Notes: generated from the sequence alone by a model not told the origin. A stretch of 64,000 nt of DNA from Nitrincola schmidtii (GCF_008973715.1 NZ_WBOL01000005.1:140991-204990); one strand, 5' to 3'; positions 40,727 through 50,714 are shown, numbered from the stretch's first letter. Program-made: numbers and translations.

Positions 40727-42061
40727 ATGCGACAACCAGAGCTTTTATCCCCCGCAGGGACACTGAAAAACATGAAATATGCATTTGCTTATGGAGCAGA
40801 TGCGGTATACGCAGGACAGCCTCGTTATAGTCTGCGCGTCCGTAATAATGATTTTAACTACCAAAATTTAGCGGAAGGGATAGAAACTGCTCATCGTTTG
40901 GGCAAAAAGTTCTTTGTTGCCAGTAATATCTTGCCACATAACTCTAAACTGAAAACCTACATGGATGACATTGTCCCCGTGGTTGAGATGGGGCCGGATG
41001 CACTCATCATGTCCGATCCGGGGCTGATCATGATGGTAAAGGAACGCTTCCCAGATCTGCCGATTCACTTATCGGTTCAAGCAAATACCATGAACTGGGC
41101 CACAGTGAAGTTTTGGCATCAAGCAGGCATCGAGCGGGTCATACTGTCACGTGAACTGTCCTTAGAGGAAGTGGAAGAGATACGCCAGCGTTGTCCAGAG
41201 ATGGAAATCGAAGTGTTTGTGCATGGTTCACTCTGTATAGCATACTCTGGCCGTTGCTTACTGTCTGGCTACATCAACCATCGCGATCCTAATCAGGGCA
41301 CCTGCACTAACGCCTGTCGTTGGAAATACGATGCACATGAAGCGACGCAAAACGAGTCGGGTGATATTGTTCCTGTGCAGTCATTTGATCCAATGTTAGG
41401 TGAAGGTAAACCGACCGATAAGATCGTGTTACTGCAAGAAGCCTCTCGTCCCGATGACTATATGCCTGCTTTTGAGGATGAGCATGGCACTTATATTATG
41501 AATTCTAAAGACTTGCGTGCGATTCAGCATGTTCACCGCCTAGCGGCAATGGGTGTGGACTCGTTAAAGATCGAAGGGCGTACTAAGTCGCACTATTACG
41601 TTGCCAGAACCGCTCAAGCCTATCGTCAGGCGATTGATGATGCGGTGGCAGGTAAGCCGTTCAATATGGAATTGATGGATACACTGGAGAATCTCGCCAA
41701 TCGAGGTTATACCGAAGGTTTTTATCGCCGTCATGTGCATGATGAATATCAGAACTATGAAACAGGCAATTCGATTGGTGTGCATCAGCAGTTTGTCGGT
41801 GAAGTGGTCGAGCATGATGCAGAACAGGGTTTGTTGAAGGTCGATGTTAAAAACCGTTTTGAGCGCGGCGATACCATGGAGCTTATGACGCCTGCAGGCA
41901 ATAAGCGCTTTCGGTTAGAAGAGTTATTGGATAAGAAGGGCGCTCAGATCGATGTCGCACCGGGGACGGGTTATCGAGTGACCATTCCGTTGGATTTTAA
42001 TACTGATATGACCTATGCACTGCTGATGCGTGATCTACCTAACGCTCCAGCAAGGAGTTGA
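40727..42061 (+). CDS. trhP: U32-family tRNA hydroxylation protein TrhP (YegQ)
   Basis: TrhP introduces the hydroxyl of 5-hydroxyuridine at tRNA position 34 without oxygen, using prephenate and an iron-sulfur cluster. The 444-residue protein has the U32 signature EVFVHGSLCIAYSGRCLLSG, further Cys in GTCTNACRW, and the C-terminal beta domain (GEVVEHDAEQGLLKVDVKNRF). E. coli YegQ is 453. It reads without a gap into a UbiA-family gene. Confidence 0.93.
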   Translation: MRQPELLSPAGTLKNMKYAFAYGADAVYAGQPRYSLRVRNNDFNYQNLAEGIETAHRLGKKFFVASNILPHNSKLKTYMDDIVPVVEMGPDALIMSDPGLIMMVKERFPDLPIHLSVQANTMNWATVKFWHQAGIERVILSRELSLEEVEEIRQRCPEMEIEVFVHGSLCIAYSGRCLLSGYINHRDPNQGTCTNACRWKYDAHEATQNESGDIVPVQSFDPMLGEGKPTDKIVLLQEASRPDDYMPAFEDEHGTYIMNSKDLRAIQHVHRLAAMGVDSLKIEGRTKSHYYVARTAQAYRQAIDDAVAGKPFNMELMDTLENLANRGYTEGFYRRHVHDEYQNYETGNSIGVHQQFVGEVVEHDAEQGLLKVDVKNRFERGDTMELMTPAGNKRFRLEELLDKKGAQIDVAPGTGYRVTIPLDFNTDMTYALLMRDLPNAPARS

Positions 42062-42934
42062 TTGGATTTGGTTAATCCTGCTGCGTTAGAAAAATATCGC
42101 TTTTCTAAGGCGCTAAGACCATTTTCGTTTCCCGTTGCGATTATTGCTTGCTTGGTGGGTATCGCAGCGGCTTATGCAGATGGTTATTGGAATTTGGGAT
42201 CGGTTAGCCTGATTCTCGTCGCTGGTGTTCTGCTTCAAGCCGGCGTTAATCTGATCAATGATCATGCTGATTTGCCTCTTTTGACAGGCTCTGATCCTTT
42301 GCTGCAACTTTCCCGTGATCGCGTTCGCTTCAATTTTAAGGTTGGCATGCTATGCTTTTTAATTGCAGCCGTGATTGGCTTTTATCTGATAACTATCGCG
42401 GGATTATCGCTATTACTCATTAGTGTCGTCGGTTTACTGGGTGCTCTTGGCTATACAGTGGCTCCGATTAATTATAAAAATCGTGGTCTTGGTGTGATCA
42501 TGGTGTTTTGGCTAATGGGTGTGTTAATGATTACCGGTAGTTATATAGCCGTCGGTGCACCCTTTGATTGGTCAATCGTCTGGTTGTCTTTGCCGATCAG
42601 TTGCTTGGTGTCACTATTGTTATTGAGTAATGAGCTACGCGATTATGAGAGAGATATCGATGATGGTCTCTCGACTTTAACGGTGAGGTTGGGCTACCAA
42701 TCCAGTGTTTGGATCTACTGGAGCTTATTAGTAAGCGCCCTAGCGATTAGCATTGTGCTAGCCCTGTTGGGGTATCTTAGTCATATCTGGCTGCTACTGT
42801 TTGTATTGCTGTTGTTACCCCAACCTTTTCGTCTACTTCAGGCTAAAGCAGCCGATCGGAAAGGGCTTACTCCAGCTACCGCTAGAATATTGTTAGGGTT
42901 TGGAACGGTTTTTTGTCTATTGATCTTGTTGTGA
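42062..42934 (+). CDS. UbiA-family prenyltransferase, MenA-like
   Basis: This membrane protein (290 residues, about eight helices) carries the two Asp-rich motifs of UbiA prenyltransferases: LINDHADLPL near residue 66 and LLLSNELRDYERDIDDGL with STLTVRLG near 200, most like MenA. It would attach an isoprenoid chain to an aromatic or quinone precursor. The start is TTG directly after the trhP stop, with AAGGAG only 4 bases away; a TTG at 42068 is possible. No other men or ubi gene is present, so the substrate is unknown. The call rests on the motifs and topology. Confidence 0.8.
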   Translation: MDLVNPAALEKYRFSKALRPFSFPVAIIACLVGIAAAYADGYWNLGSVSLILVAGVLLQAGVNLINDHADLPLLTGSDPLLQLSRDRVRFNFKVGMLCFLIAAVIGFYLITIAGLSLLLISVVGLLGALGYTVAPINYKNRGLGVIMVFWLMGVLMITGSYIAVGAPFDWSIVWLSLPISCLVSLLLLSNELRDYERDIDDGLSTLTVRLGYQSSVWIYWSLLVSALAISIVLALLGYLSHIWLLLFVLLLLPQPFRLLQAKAADRKGLTPATARILLGFGTVFCLLILL

Positions 42935-43063
42935 TGTCTATCTGATTAAGACTAATAACTGACGCGAATCTCGGTACATTTCAGGTATAATTCAATCTTT
43001 ATCGTTTGTATCTTTGCACAGTAACCTGTCAATTCAAAAAAATTCTGACCGGAGAGAGTCCAC

Positions 43064-44569
43064 ATGAGTGTTATTCGCCAAGACGATTTTATTAGCAGCA
43101 TCGCCGATGCGTTGCAGTTTATCTCGTACTACCACCCGATCGATTTTGTCAAAGCGGTGCATGAGGCTTATCTGCGGGAAGAAAACCCAGCAGCAAAAGA
43201 TGCAATGGCGCAAATTCTGATCAACTCCCGCATGTGTGCCGAGGGTAAGCGTCCTATTTGCCAAGACACAGGCATCGTGACTGTATTCTTGAAAGTCGGC
43301 ATGAATGTTCAGTGGGATGCCAAAATGAGCGTCACCGATATGGTCAATGAAGGTGTTCGTCGTGCCTATTTGAATCCCGATAACGTATTGCGTGCCTCTA
43401 TCCTTGCTGATCCTGCTGGCAAACGTCAAAACACCAAGGACAATACGCCTGCCGTCATTCATTACGAAATCGTTGAAGGCGATGAAGTGGAAGTGCATGT
43501 GGCAGCGAAAGGCGGCGGTTCAGAAAATAAATCCAAGATGGCAATGTTAAATCCATCTGACAGCATCGTGGATTGGATCGTGAAAACGGTACCTACCATG
43601 GGTGCGGGCTGGTGCCCACCGGGCATGTTGGGTATCGGTATTGGTGGTACGGCAGAAAAAGCCGCTGTCATGGCAAAAGAGTCCTTAATGGACCCGATCG
43701 ATATTCACGAAATTCGTGAGCGTGGTCCACAAAACCGCGTTGAAGAACTCCGTTTAGAAATCATGGATAAGGTCAATGCGCTCGGTATAGGTGCACAGGG
43801 TCTGGGTGGTTTGACGACGGTTCTGGATATCAAAATCAAAGACTATCCAACTCACGCGGCGTCTTTACCTGTGTGCATGATCCCTAACTGTGCAGCGACA
43901 CGTCATGCGCATTTCACGCTTGATGGTAATGGCCCTGCGGTATTAACACCGCCAAGCCTAGAAGATTGGCCGGAAGTGACGTTTGAAGTAGGTAGCAATA
44001 CTCGCCGTGTGAACTTGGATGAAATCACGCCAGAAGAAGTTGCAGAGTGGAAAGTCGGTGAAACGGTTCTGCTCAATGGCAAGATGTTGACCGGTCGTGA
44101 TGCCGCGCATAAGAAAATGATCGAGATGCTCAATAATGGTGAAACTTTGCCTGTTGATCTGAAAGGTCGCTTTATTTACTACGTTGGGCCTGTTGATCCT
44201 GTTCGTGATGAAGTCGTCGGACCTGCGGGTCCAACCACGTCTACCCGCATGGATAAGTTCACGCGTCAAATTCTGGAAACCACCGGTTTGCTAGGAATGA
44301 TTGGTAAATCAGAGCGTGGTCCTATCGCTATTGAAGCGATCAAAGACAGTAAAGCGGTTTACTTAATGGCTGTTGGTGGCGCTGCTTACCTAGTGTCTAA
44401 GGCGATCGTGGGCGCTAAAGTGCTGGCCTTCCCAGAGCTGGGAATGGAAGCGATTTATGAGTTTGAAGTCAAAGATATGCCTGTGACAGTGGCTGTGGAT
44501 GTGAACGGTGAATCAGTTCACAACACAGGTCCCGCAATGTGGAAAGATATTATTGCTAAAAGCGCTTAA
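43064..44569 (+). CDS. fumA: Class I fumarate hydratase (iron-sulfur)
   Basis: This enzyme interconverts fumarate and malate in the TCA cycle and needs an oxygen-sensitive [4Fe-4S] cluster. The 501-residue protein has the N-terminal domain with ICQDTGIV (Cys66), KGGGSENKSKMAML, GAGWCPPGM and MIPNCAATRH, and a C-terminal beta domain with GPTTSTRMDKF. The ribosome site is GGAGAGAG. It stands alone and ends at a two-way terminator shared with galU. Confidence 0.96.
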   Translation: MSVIRQDDFISSIADALQFISYYHPIDFVKAVHEAYLREENPAAKDAMAQILINSRMCAEGKRPICQDTGIVTVFLKVGMNVQWDAKMSVTDMVNEGVRRAYLNPDNVLRASILADPAGKRQNTKDNTPAVIHYEIVEGDEVEVHVAAKGGGSENKSKMAMLNPSDSIVDWIVKTVPTMGAGWCPPGMLGIGIGGTAEKAAVMAKESLMDPIDIHEIRERGPQNRVEELRLEIMDKVNALGIGAQGLGGLTTVLDIKIKDYPTHAASLPVCMIPNCAATRHAHFTLDGNGPAVLTPPSLEDWPEVTFEVGSNTRRVNLDEITPEEVAEWKVGETVLLNGKMLTGRDAAHKKMIEMLNNGETLPVDLKGRFIYYVGPVDPVRDEVVGPAGPTTSTRMDKFTRQILETTGLLGMIGKSERGPIAIEAIKDSKAVYLMAVGGAAYLVSKAIVGAKVLAFPELGMEAIYEFEVKDMPVTVAVDVNGESVHNTGPAMWKDIIAKSA

Positions 44570-44587
44570 TCATCCATCCTAGTCAAT

Positions 44588-44629
44588 AAAAAAGACCTTG
44601 TTAGTTGATCCTAGCAAGGTCTTTTTTTT
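44588..44629. terminator. bidirectional terminator between fumarase and galU
   Basis: AAAGACCTTG (44591-44600) pairs with CAAGGTCTTT (44615-44624); eight Ts follow on the plus strand and a run of As precedes, so it can stop both the fumarase gene and the convergent galU transcript. Confidence 0.9.
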
Positions 44630-44644
44630 ATGTTGGTTATGTTT

Positions 44645-45517
44645 TTACAGGGTCTTTAAAAAAGCACGTAATTCATCAGCGGTTTCGGGGTGTTGTAAGC
44701 CAAACGCGACATTCGCTTGCAATAGTCCTGCTTTGTTACCACAGTCATACAGTTTTCCTGCCATAGAATAGGCCTGTAGTCCTGTTTCAGATAGCAGGGT
44801 TTGCAAGGCATCGGTGAGTTGTATCTCATCACCAGCACCCGGTGGAGTATTCTTAAGAAGGGTCATCACGCTGGCAGGTAAAATGTAGCGTCCAACGATG
44901 GCTAGATTAGAAGGCGCTTCTGTGGGTGAGGGTTTTTCAACCATGCCTGCGATATCAGCACTTTCCCCAAGATTAACAGCAACCCCTTTGCAATCGACGA
45001 TACCGTAGCGTTGTACCTGATCTTCGGGAACGCCCTCAACCATGATTTGACCCAGGCCTGATGCATTAAAGGCTTCAACCATATTACTCATGTCACGGCT
45101 AGAATTATGATTGTCGATCAACATATCCGGCAACATCACCGCAAAATCATCATCACCCACCACCGGTGCTGCACAGAGGACCGCATGACCTAAACCCAGT
45201 GCTTTGGGTTGACGGACGCTAATCACTTCGGCATCTGCCGGAAGGACATCACGAATACTTTCTAGCAAAGCAGTTTTACCCTTACGCGCAAGCTCGGCTT
45301 CCAATTCATAATGATGATCGAAGTGATCTTCAATGGCTTGTTTGCCACTCCGTGTCACTAAAATGATTTGACGAAAACCTGCAGCGATCGCCTCTTCCAC
45401 CACATGTTGAATCACGGGCTTATCAACAACGGTTAGCATCTCTTTTGGAATCGCTTTACTGGCGGGAAGAACCCGTGTTCCTAATCCTGCTACGGGTATA
45501 ACAACTTTACTTAACAT
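44645..45517 (-). CDS. galU: UTP-glucose-1-phosphate uridylyltransferase
   Basis: GalU makes UDP-glucose for envelope sugars and osmoprotectants. The 290-residue protein has VIPVAGLGTRVLPASKAIPKEML at the N-terminus, VDKPVIQHVVEEA, and MLPDMLIDNH. It is last in the coaE-yacG-galU minus-strand run, 24 bases after yacG. Confidence 0.97.
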   Translation of the reverse strand: MLSKVVIPVAGLGTRVLPASKAIPKEMLTVVDKPVIQHVVEEAIAAGFRQIILVTRSGKQAIEDHFDHHYELEAELARKGKTALLESIRDVLPADAEVISVRQPKALGLGHAVLCAAPVVGDDDFAVMLPDMLIDNHNSSRDMSNMVEAFNASGLGQIMVEGVPEDQVQRYGIVDCKGVAVNLGESADIAGMVEKPSPTEAPSNLAIVGRYILPASVMTLLKNTPPGAGDEIQLTDALQTLLSETGLQAYSMAGKLYDCGNKAGLLQANVAFGLQHPETADELRAFLKTL

Positions 45518-45541
45518 CCTAGTTTTCCTTGTGAGTAAAAT

Positions 45542-45748
45542 TCAATGGCGTGTGGGTGATGGTATGTCGATATCTGCAGATGAAAAGTCATCTATGTCAG
45601 CTTCGACTGGTATTTGATAGCCCTCACTTGCCCATTCTCCTAAGTCAATTAACCTGCATCGCTCACTACAAAAAGGACGTGACTTATTTTCTGGTGCGAA
45701 GATTGAAGGTTTGCCACACTGTGGGCAGGGTATTTCACGTTTTGTCAT
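45542..45748 (-). CDS. yacG: DNA gyrase inhibitor YacG
   Basis: YacG is a small zinc protein that binds GyrB and blocks gyrase. The 68-residue protein has the four ligands Cys8, Cys11, Cys27 and Cys31 (CPQC and CSERC), and the conserved [17 protein letters not shown]. It follows coaE, as in many proteobacteria. Confidence 0.95.
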   Translation of the reverse strand: MTKREIPCPQCGKPSIFAPENKSRPFCSERCRLIDLGEWASEGYQIPVEADIDDFSSADIDIPSPTRH

Positions 45749-45769
45749 AAGACTCCAACGGCTTCTTGC

Positions 45770-46369
45770 TTAGTTTCCTGCTGTCAGCCTGAGCTGTTGA
45801 TCCAGTGCAATGACCTGCAACTCAAGCTGATGTAAATCGCTGCTATTATCCAGAATAAAGTCCGCTCTTGCCAGCCGATCGGCGCGTTTTATCTGGGTAT
45901 TGATTATTTTTTGCGCAGCTTCAGGGCTCATGTCATCACGATCACAGGTACGTTGCAGCTGTATCGTCTCAGGCACATCGACGACAATGATGGCATCCAC
46001 AAGTTGATGTTGGTCGGTTTCAAGCAGTAACGGTGAGGTTAATAGAACATAGGGATGTTGCTGTTGTGTTAATAACCAGTTCAATATGTTTTGTCGTATC
46101 AATGGATGTAATAAAGATTCAAGCCATTGGCGTTCTTTAGGGTGATCAAAAACGTATTGACGTAGCCATCGACGGTTTAGCTCACCCTTAGCGGTGATGA
46201 CCTCTGGGCCAAAATGCTGCTGAATCTCAACTAAGGCAGGTTGATCGGGCTCTACCACATCACGCGCGACTTGATCAGCATCAATAACAGGGACGCCTAG
46301 CTTTTCGAACAGTCGGCTTGCGGCAGATTTCCCACTGCCGATACCACCTGTCAATCCAATGGTTCGCAT
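45770..46369 (-). CDS. coaE: Dephospho-CoA kinase
   Basis: CoaE phosphorylates dephospho-CoA in the last step of CoA synthesis. The 199-residue protein has the P-loop GLTGGIGSGKSA at its start, DADQVARDVV, and the CoA-binding HPLIRQN. ATG 46369 is chosen because it begins MRTIGLTGG; an in-frame upstream start at 46426 would add 19 non-family residues. In Pseudomonas coaE lies behind pilBCD; here those genes are absent. Confidence 0.96.
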   Translation of the reverse strand: MRTIGLTGGIGSGKSAASRLFEKLGVPVIDADQVARDVVEPDQPALVEIQQHFGPEVITAKGELNRRWLRQYVFDHPKERQWLESLLHPLIRQNILNWLLTQQQHPYVLLTSPLLLETDQHQLVDAIIVVDVPETIQLQRTCDRDDMSPEAAQKIINTQIKRADRLARADFILDNSSDLHQLELQVIALDQQLRLTAGN

Positions 46370-46489
46370 GTTTACTGTCTCTTTTATAAGGATCAAATAG
46401 CCTAGCACTTTCAACAGAAAGGACAAACTGCATGGCGCCGGTTTAAATGATAAAATACTCTTTTCCTCTCGAAGAGCTGTTATCGCTTA

Positions 46490-47833
46490 ATGAATCGCAA
46501 TCCAGATTTGCTGAAAGGACCGATGCGCTCCGTGTTAGTGCAGATGACTGTCCCGATGATGTTTGGCATCGTCAGCATCATGCTGTTTAACCTTGCTGAT
46601 ATTTGGTTTGTCGGGAAGTTAGGTACGCTGCCGATGGCAGCGCTGGCGTTCACTTTTCCGGTTTCTTTTGCGGTGGTCAGTTTAGCGATTGGCTTGGGGA
46701 TTGGTACATCAGCTACCTTGGCGCGTCGAATAGGAGAGGGCAATGTTGATTCGGCCGCTCAACTGGCATCTTCTATTCTGCTCGTTACGTTTCTTTTACT
46801 GCTGCTGGTCGGTATTGGCGGTCAGTATTCCATTAAACCCATTTTTACACTGTTAGGCGCTGATGAAGCACTGATGCCACTGATCACCGCGTATATGCAA
46901 ATTTGGTTTGCCGGATCCGTGTTTATGGTGTTGAACATGGTCTGTAATAGCATTCTTCGAGCGACGGGAGATGTTCGTGGTTCGGCGATGATTATGCTGT
47001 TAGCCTCGTTATTAAACCTGATTCTTGATCCCTTGTTTATCTTTGGTATCGGACCTTTTCCAGCATTGGGTATTGAGGGTGCAGCGATTGCCAGTGTCAT
47101 TGCTTGGGGTTCTACAACCTTGATTGCCTTGTTTCTGATTCATCGCCGACGTCGCCTGTTGACCTATCGATTACCGAGTATGTCAATCGTGTTGGGCTAT
47201 TGGGGTGAACTCTTTGCGATTAGCCTTCCTGCTGCTTTATCGAATATTACCACCCCGGTTGCCAATGGTGTTTTAACGGCGATTGTGGCACGTCATGGTG
47301 CCGAAGCAGTGGCTGCTTTCGGGGTAGGGAATCGCATAGAGTCGTTAGCTTTACTGGTCTGTTTAGCACTGTCGATGAGCTTACCACCCTTTATCAGTCA
47401 AAATTTTGGTGCTGGGCAGATGGAGCGTGTTAAGAAAGCCTATGCTTTAACAATACGCTTTGCTATTGCTTGGCAGCTATTCATATACCTTGTGCTGCTA
47501 GCTTTTTCTGCTCAGGTTGCCGCCTTCTTCAGTGATGATCCTGACGTCATTCGATGGATTCAGCTATGGATTATGATTGTACCCTTAGGTTTTGCTTTTC
47601 AAGCCACAACCTTTTTAAGCTCCTCATCCTTTAATGCCTTACATCAACCTATGTCTGCACTTAAATTGAGCTTAATCAGGCTATTTTTGATGTATCTACC
47701 CTTGGGGTGGTTAGGTAATTATCTTTTTGGTCTGGAAGGGCTATTTGTTGCCTTGGTGGTTGCTAATGTCATGACTGCCATTATTGCTTGGATGTGGATG
47801 CGAAGAAATCTAACGCAGTTAATGCAGGCATAA
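46490..47833 (+). CDS. MATE-family multidrug efflux protein
   Basis: This 12-helix sodium- or proton-driven exporter of the MATE/DinF-NorM type would remove cationic drugs or metabolites. The 447-residue protein shows two similar halves: LLKGPMRSVLVQMTVPMMFG, GTLPMAALAFTFPVSF, and LFAISLPAALSNITTPVANG with FGVGNRIESL. It is divergent from coaE and alone. The substrate is not predictable. Confidence 0.9.
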   Translation: MNRNPDLLKGPMRSVLVQMTVPMMFGIVSIMLFNLADIWFVGKLGTLPMAALAFTFPVSFAVVSLAIGLGIGTSATLARRIGEGNVDSAAQLASSILLVTFLLLLLVGIGGQYSIKPIFTLLGADEALMPLITAYMQIWFAGSVFMVLNMVCNSILRATGDVRGSAMIMLLASLLNLILDPLFIFGIGPFPALGIEGAAIASVIAWGSTTLIALFLIHRRRRLLTYRLPSMSIVLGYWGELFAISLPAALSNITTPVANGVLTAIVARHGAEAVAAFGVGNRIESLALLVCLALSMSLPPFISQNFGAGQMERVKKAYALTIRFAIAWQLFIYLVLLAFSAQVAAFFSDDPDVIRWIQLWIMIVPLGFAFQATTFLSSSSFNALHQPMSALKLSLIRLFLMYLPLGWLGNYLFGLEGLFVALVVANVMTAIIAWMWMRRNLTQLMQA

Positions 47834-47868
47834 AAAATGCCGCTGGCGCATTGCTGCTCCAGCGGCAT
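47832..47868 (-). terminator. rho-independent terminator after lactate permease
   Basis: Arms ATGCCGCTGG (47837-47846) and CCAGCGGCAT (47859-47868) with a 12-base loop; on the minus strand a T-run (47832-47837) follows directly. It also overlaps the MATE stop codon. Confidence 0.88.
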
Positions 47869-47886
47869 GGCTAAGTCATACCTAGT

Positions 47887-49584
47887 CTATTGCATCAAAG
47901 GATCGGTAACACCGATGACATGAATCGCAAACAGTGTGATAAATCCAGCCATCACTAGATAATAGATGGTTGGAATAATAGTCATACGGATGGTTTGACC
48001 TTCACGACCTAATAATCCCACTGTTGCTGATGCGGCAACGATATTATGAATAGCAATCATGTTACCAGCGGCTGCGCCTACGGCTTGAGAGGCAATTAAC
48101 ATGGCGCTGGATACACCGATGAGCTGAGCGGTATCAAACTGGAACTGTGCCATCATTAAATTGGAGACGGTATTCGATCCGGCGATGAAGGCACCAAGAC
48201 CGCCCACTGTGGCAGCAAAGAAAGGATAAACATCGCCAACACTTCCAGCGACCAACTCTGCCATCGCACGAGGCATAGAGGGTAAGTCCGCCATGTTAAC
48301 GCCCGAGTTGATCAGGATACGCACCATCGGAATGGTGAATAACAATACAAATCCAGCACCGATTAATGTTTTAGATGATTCGCCAATTGCCGCTTTCAGT
48401 TCTCCGAACTTCATGCGATGAAGTAGGAAGGTCGCTAAGACAACCATCACCATAATTCCACCGGGTAAGTATAGGAACTGAATGCTACCTGACACACCGG
48501 TTTCACCTAAAATATTACTCCAGCCTAATACTAGATTTTGACTAAAGAAGGCTTTAACCCCATCATGCATACGAGATAGCACTAATAAAGCAGCCAATAG
48601 CAGGTAAGGAATCCATGCTAGCGTCATCGACATTGGTGCTTTTGCGGTTAGCGTATCGAGCTTGATTTCAATATTACCCATCCATTCAACTGGCCAATCT
48701 TTCGCTTCAGCAAAGTCCCATTGGGTTTTTGGAAGCAAAAATCCTGCTTTAGCGGCGGGAACCACAATCATCAAACCAACCAGTGCGCCGATCATCGATG
48801 GAAATTCAGGGCCTAAGAAGACACCTGCAGCCGCGTAAGGAATGACAAACGCAATACCTGCGAATAAGGCGAAAGGAGCAACCGCTAACCCTTCTTTCCA
48901 AGAACGATTTTTACCGAAGAAACGGGTCAGCATCATGACCATAAACAGCGGCATGACTACACCGATAATAGCGTGGGTAATAGCGACTTCAGAAGTAATC
49001 AGTCGGTAAAAGGTTTCCCAGTCTGAGCCATTGGCTATCAATGTTTCGGTAATACCTGCACGATCAAGACCACCAGTCACGCCGACGACAATGGGCGTTC
49101 CCACGGCACCAAATGAAACCGGTGTTGATTGAATCATCATTCCGACCATTACAGCGCCTAAGGCGGGGAAGCCAAGTGCGACCAGTAAGGGTGCCGCTAC
49201 TGCAGCTGGTGTTCCAAAACCAGAAGCACCTTCAATAAAACAGCCGAAAAGCCATGCCACAATAATGACCTGTACACGGCGATCTGGGCTGATATTGGAG
49301 AAGCCACCTCGAATAGCGGTGATTGCACCGGAATGTTTTAGGGTATTGAGTAACAATATCGCGCCAAAAATAATCCACAGGATAGAGCCGGTCAGGATAA
49401 GCCCTTGAAGGGTTGACGCTAAGACGCGATTGAAGGTCATTTCCCATGCGGTAAGCGCAATGAGGGCAGTCACCACAAAGACAACCGGCATGGCGCGTTT
49501 GGCGGGCCAGTTTAGACCAACGAGCAAAATCGCTGCTAGAACCAATGGGGCAAAGGCTAGCAAAGGAAGAAGAGTTGATTGCAT
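47887..49584 (-). CDS. lldP: L-lactate permease
   Basis: LldP takes up L- and D-lactate (and glycolate) with protons. The 565-residue polytopic protein fits the LctP family: [39 protein letters not shown] and [17 protein letters not shown]. It is alone between two terminators; no lactate dehydrogenase or regulator gene is adjacent. An imperfect-free 33-bp palindrome lies 35 bases upstream of its start. Confidence 0.95.
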   Translation of the reverse strand: MQSTLLPLLAFAPLVLAAILLVGLNWPAKRAMPVVFVVTALIALTAWEMTFNRVLASTLQGLILTGSILWIIFGAILLLNTLKHSGAITAIRGGFSNISPDRRVQVIIVAWLFGCFIEGASGFGTPAAVAAPLLVALGFPALGAVMVGMMIQSTPVSFGAVGTPIVVGVTGGLDRAGITETLIANGSDWETFYRLITSEVAITHAIIGVVMPLFMVMMLTRFFGKNRSWKEGLAVAPFALFAGIAFVIPYAAAGVFLGPEFPSMIGALVGLMIVVPAAKAGFLLPKTQWDFAEAKDWPVEWMGNIEIKLDTLTAKAPMSMTLAWIPYLLLAALLVLSRMHDGVKAFFSQNLVLGWSNILGETGVSGSIQFLYLPGGIMVMVVLATFLLHRMKFGELKAAIGESSKTLIGAGFVLLFTIPMVRILINSGVNMADLPSMPRAMAELVAGSVGDVYPFFAATVGGLGAFIAGSNTVSNLMMAQFQFDTAQLIGVSSAMLIASQAVGAAAGNMIAIHNIVAASATVGLLGREGQTIRMTIIPTIYYLVMAGFITLFAIHVIGVTDPLMQ

Positions 49585-49917
49585 AAGCGTTCTCTATTTA
49601 GATAATCTTATTTTCCGTAAAAGGTAAATTGGTAATACCAATTTACCTTTTTGTAGCGTCAAGATTAGGGATACAAGTAGGGTGAGTCAATCAAAGCTTC
49701 ACAAAATTAGACTTTTGTCTAGCGTGAAATAATTACTGATCATTTAGTGTAAGAAGACTAGTCCCAAGTGAATTCAAGGGCTATGATTAATGTGAGTGAT
49801 GGAACAGATTCATCATTTGCTTTTGTCCTTATGAAGATATCACTTAGGTGTCACATATTTAGGGCAAAATTGCAGTGATTAATAATAAATTTAAACATAA
49901 GAAATGGGATGTGAATT
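49585..49917. other. 333-base gap between lldP and phaB
   Basis: This gap holds the palindromic operator next to lldP and, further on, AT-rich sequence that must contain the phaB promoter. I see no gene or RNA in it. The ribosome site for phaB (GGGATGTG) is at its end. Confidence 0.6.
49619..49651. promoter_or_regulatory. likely GntR/FadR-type operator of lldP
   Basis: A perfect palindrome with 16-bp arms around a central A. Its core ATTGGTAATACCAAT fits the TTGGT-N-ACCAA pattern known for PdhR, LldR and related FadR-subfamily repressors. It lies 35-67 bases upstream of the lldP ATG. A hairpin-terminator reading is possible, but the place in front of lldP fits an operator better. Confidence 0.7.
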
Positions 49918-50667
49918 ATGACAAAACGCGTAGCTTTGGTAACAGGCGGTACTGGTGGTCTTGGCGCAGCTATCTGCAGATCACTGGCTGATGCGGGTTT
50001 TCGTGTTGTAGCGGGCTACAACAGTGGTGGTAATCACGAAAAAGCAAAAGAGTGGCAAGAAGAGCAGCGTCGTGATGGTTATGAAATTGATGTTGCTTAT
50101 GGTGATGTGACTAACTCTGAATCCTGTGCTGCATGTATTAAAACGGTTGAAGAACTGACTGGCGGTACGGTAGATGTGTTGGTTAATAATGCGGGTATTA
50201 CTCGTGACGGTATGTTCAAAAAAATGACATGGGAACAGTGGAATGAGGTGCTATCTGCGAACCTTGATAGCATGTTCCACATGACGCGTTTGGTGATCAA
50301 TCCCATGCTTGAAAAAGGTTTTGGACGTATCATCAATATCTCGTCTGTAAACGCACAAAAAGGTCAGTTTGGTCAGTGTAACTATTCTGCTGCTAAAGCA
50401 GGTATTCATGGTTTTACTAAGGCATTGGCTCAAGAAGTCGCTGCTAAAGGTGTTACCGTCAATACGCTTTCACCTGGTTATATCATGACTCCGATGGTAG
50501 CTAAAATTTCTGAAGATATTCAGGCGAAAATTTGTTCAACCATTCCTGTTGGTCGTTTTGGTACGCCAGATGAAATTGGTCGTGCGATAGCATTCTTAGC
50601 TGATGAGCACTCGGGTTATATTACCGGTTCGGATCTATCCATAAACGGTGGTCTACACATGAGCTAA
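49918..50667 (+). CDS. phaB: Acetoacetyl-CoA reductase
   Basis: PhaB reduces acetoacetyl-CoA to (R)-3-hydroxybutyryl-CoA with NADPH, the second step of polyhydroxybutyrate synthesis. The 249-residue SDR has TGGTGGLGAAI near residue 9, NNAGITRDGMF, the catalytic Ser (about 142), Tyr156 and Lys160 (CNYSAAKAG), and TPDEIGRAI. QKGQFGQCNYSAAKAG and PVGRFG are typical of PhaB rather than FabG. phaA and phaC are not next to it. Confidence 0.93.
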   Translation: MTKRVALVTGGTGGLGAAICRSLADAGFRVVAGYNSGGNHEKAKEWQEEQRRDGYEIDVAYGDVTNSESCAACIKTVEELTGGTVDVLVNNAGITRDGMFKKMTWEQWNEVLSANLDSMFHMTRLVINPMLEKGFGRIINISSVNAQKGQFGQCNYSAAKAGIHGFTKALAQEVAAKGVTVNTLSPGYIMTPMVAKISEDIQAKICSTIPVGRFGTPDEIGRAIAFLADEHSGYITGSDLSINGGLHMS

Positions 50668-50682
50668 GATTAGCTCTACTAA

Positions 50683-50714
50683 CGAAAAAGCCCTTCACAG
50701 TGAGGGCTTTTTCG
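50683..50714 (+). terminator. rho-independent terminator after phaB
   Basis: CGAAAAAGCCCT (50683-50694) pairs with AGGGCTTTTTCG (50703-50714) around an 8-base loop; the T-run is part of the right arm. Confidence 0.88.

Noticed and set aside
42062..42934. Naming the prenyltransferase menA or ubiA
   Set aside because: It has the UbiA-family motifs and looks MenA-like, but no quinone-pathway genes are near, so a symbol would overstate the evidence.
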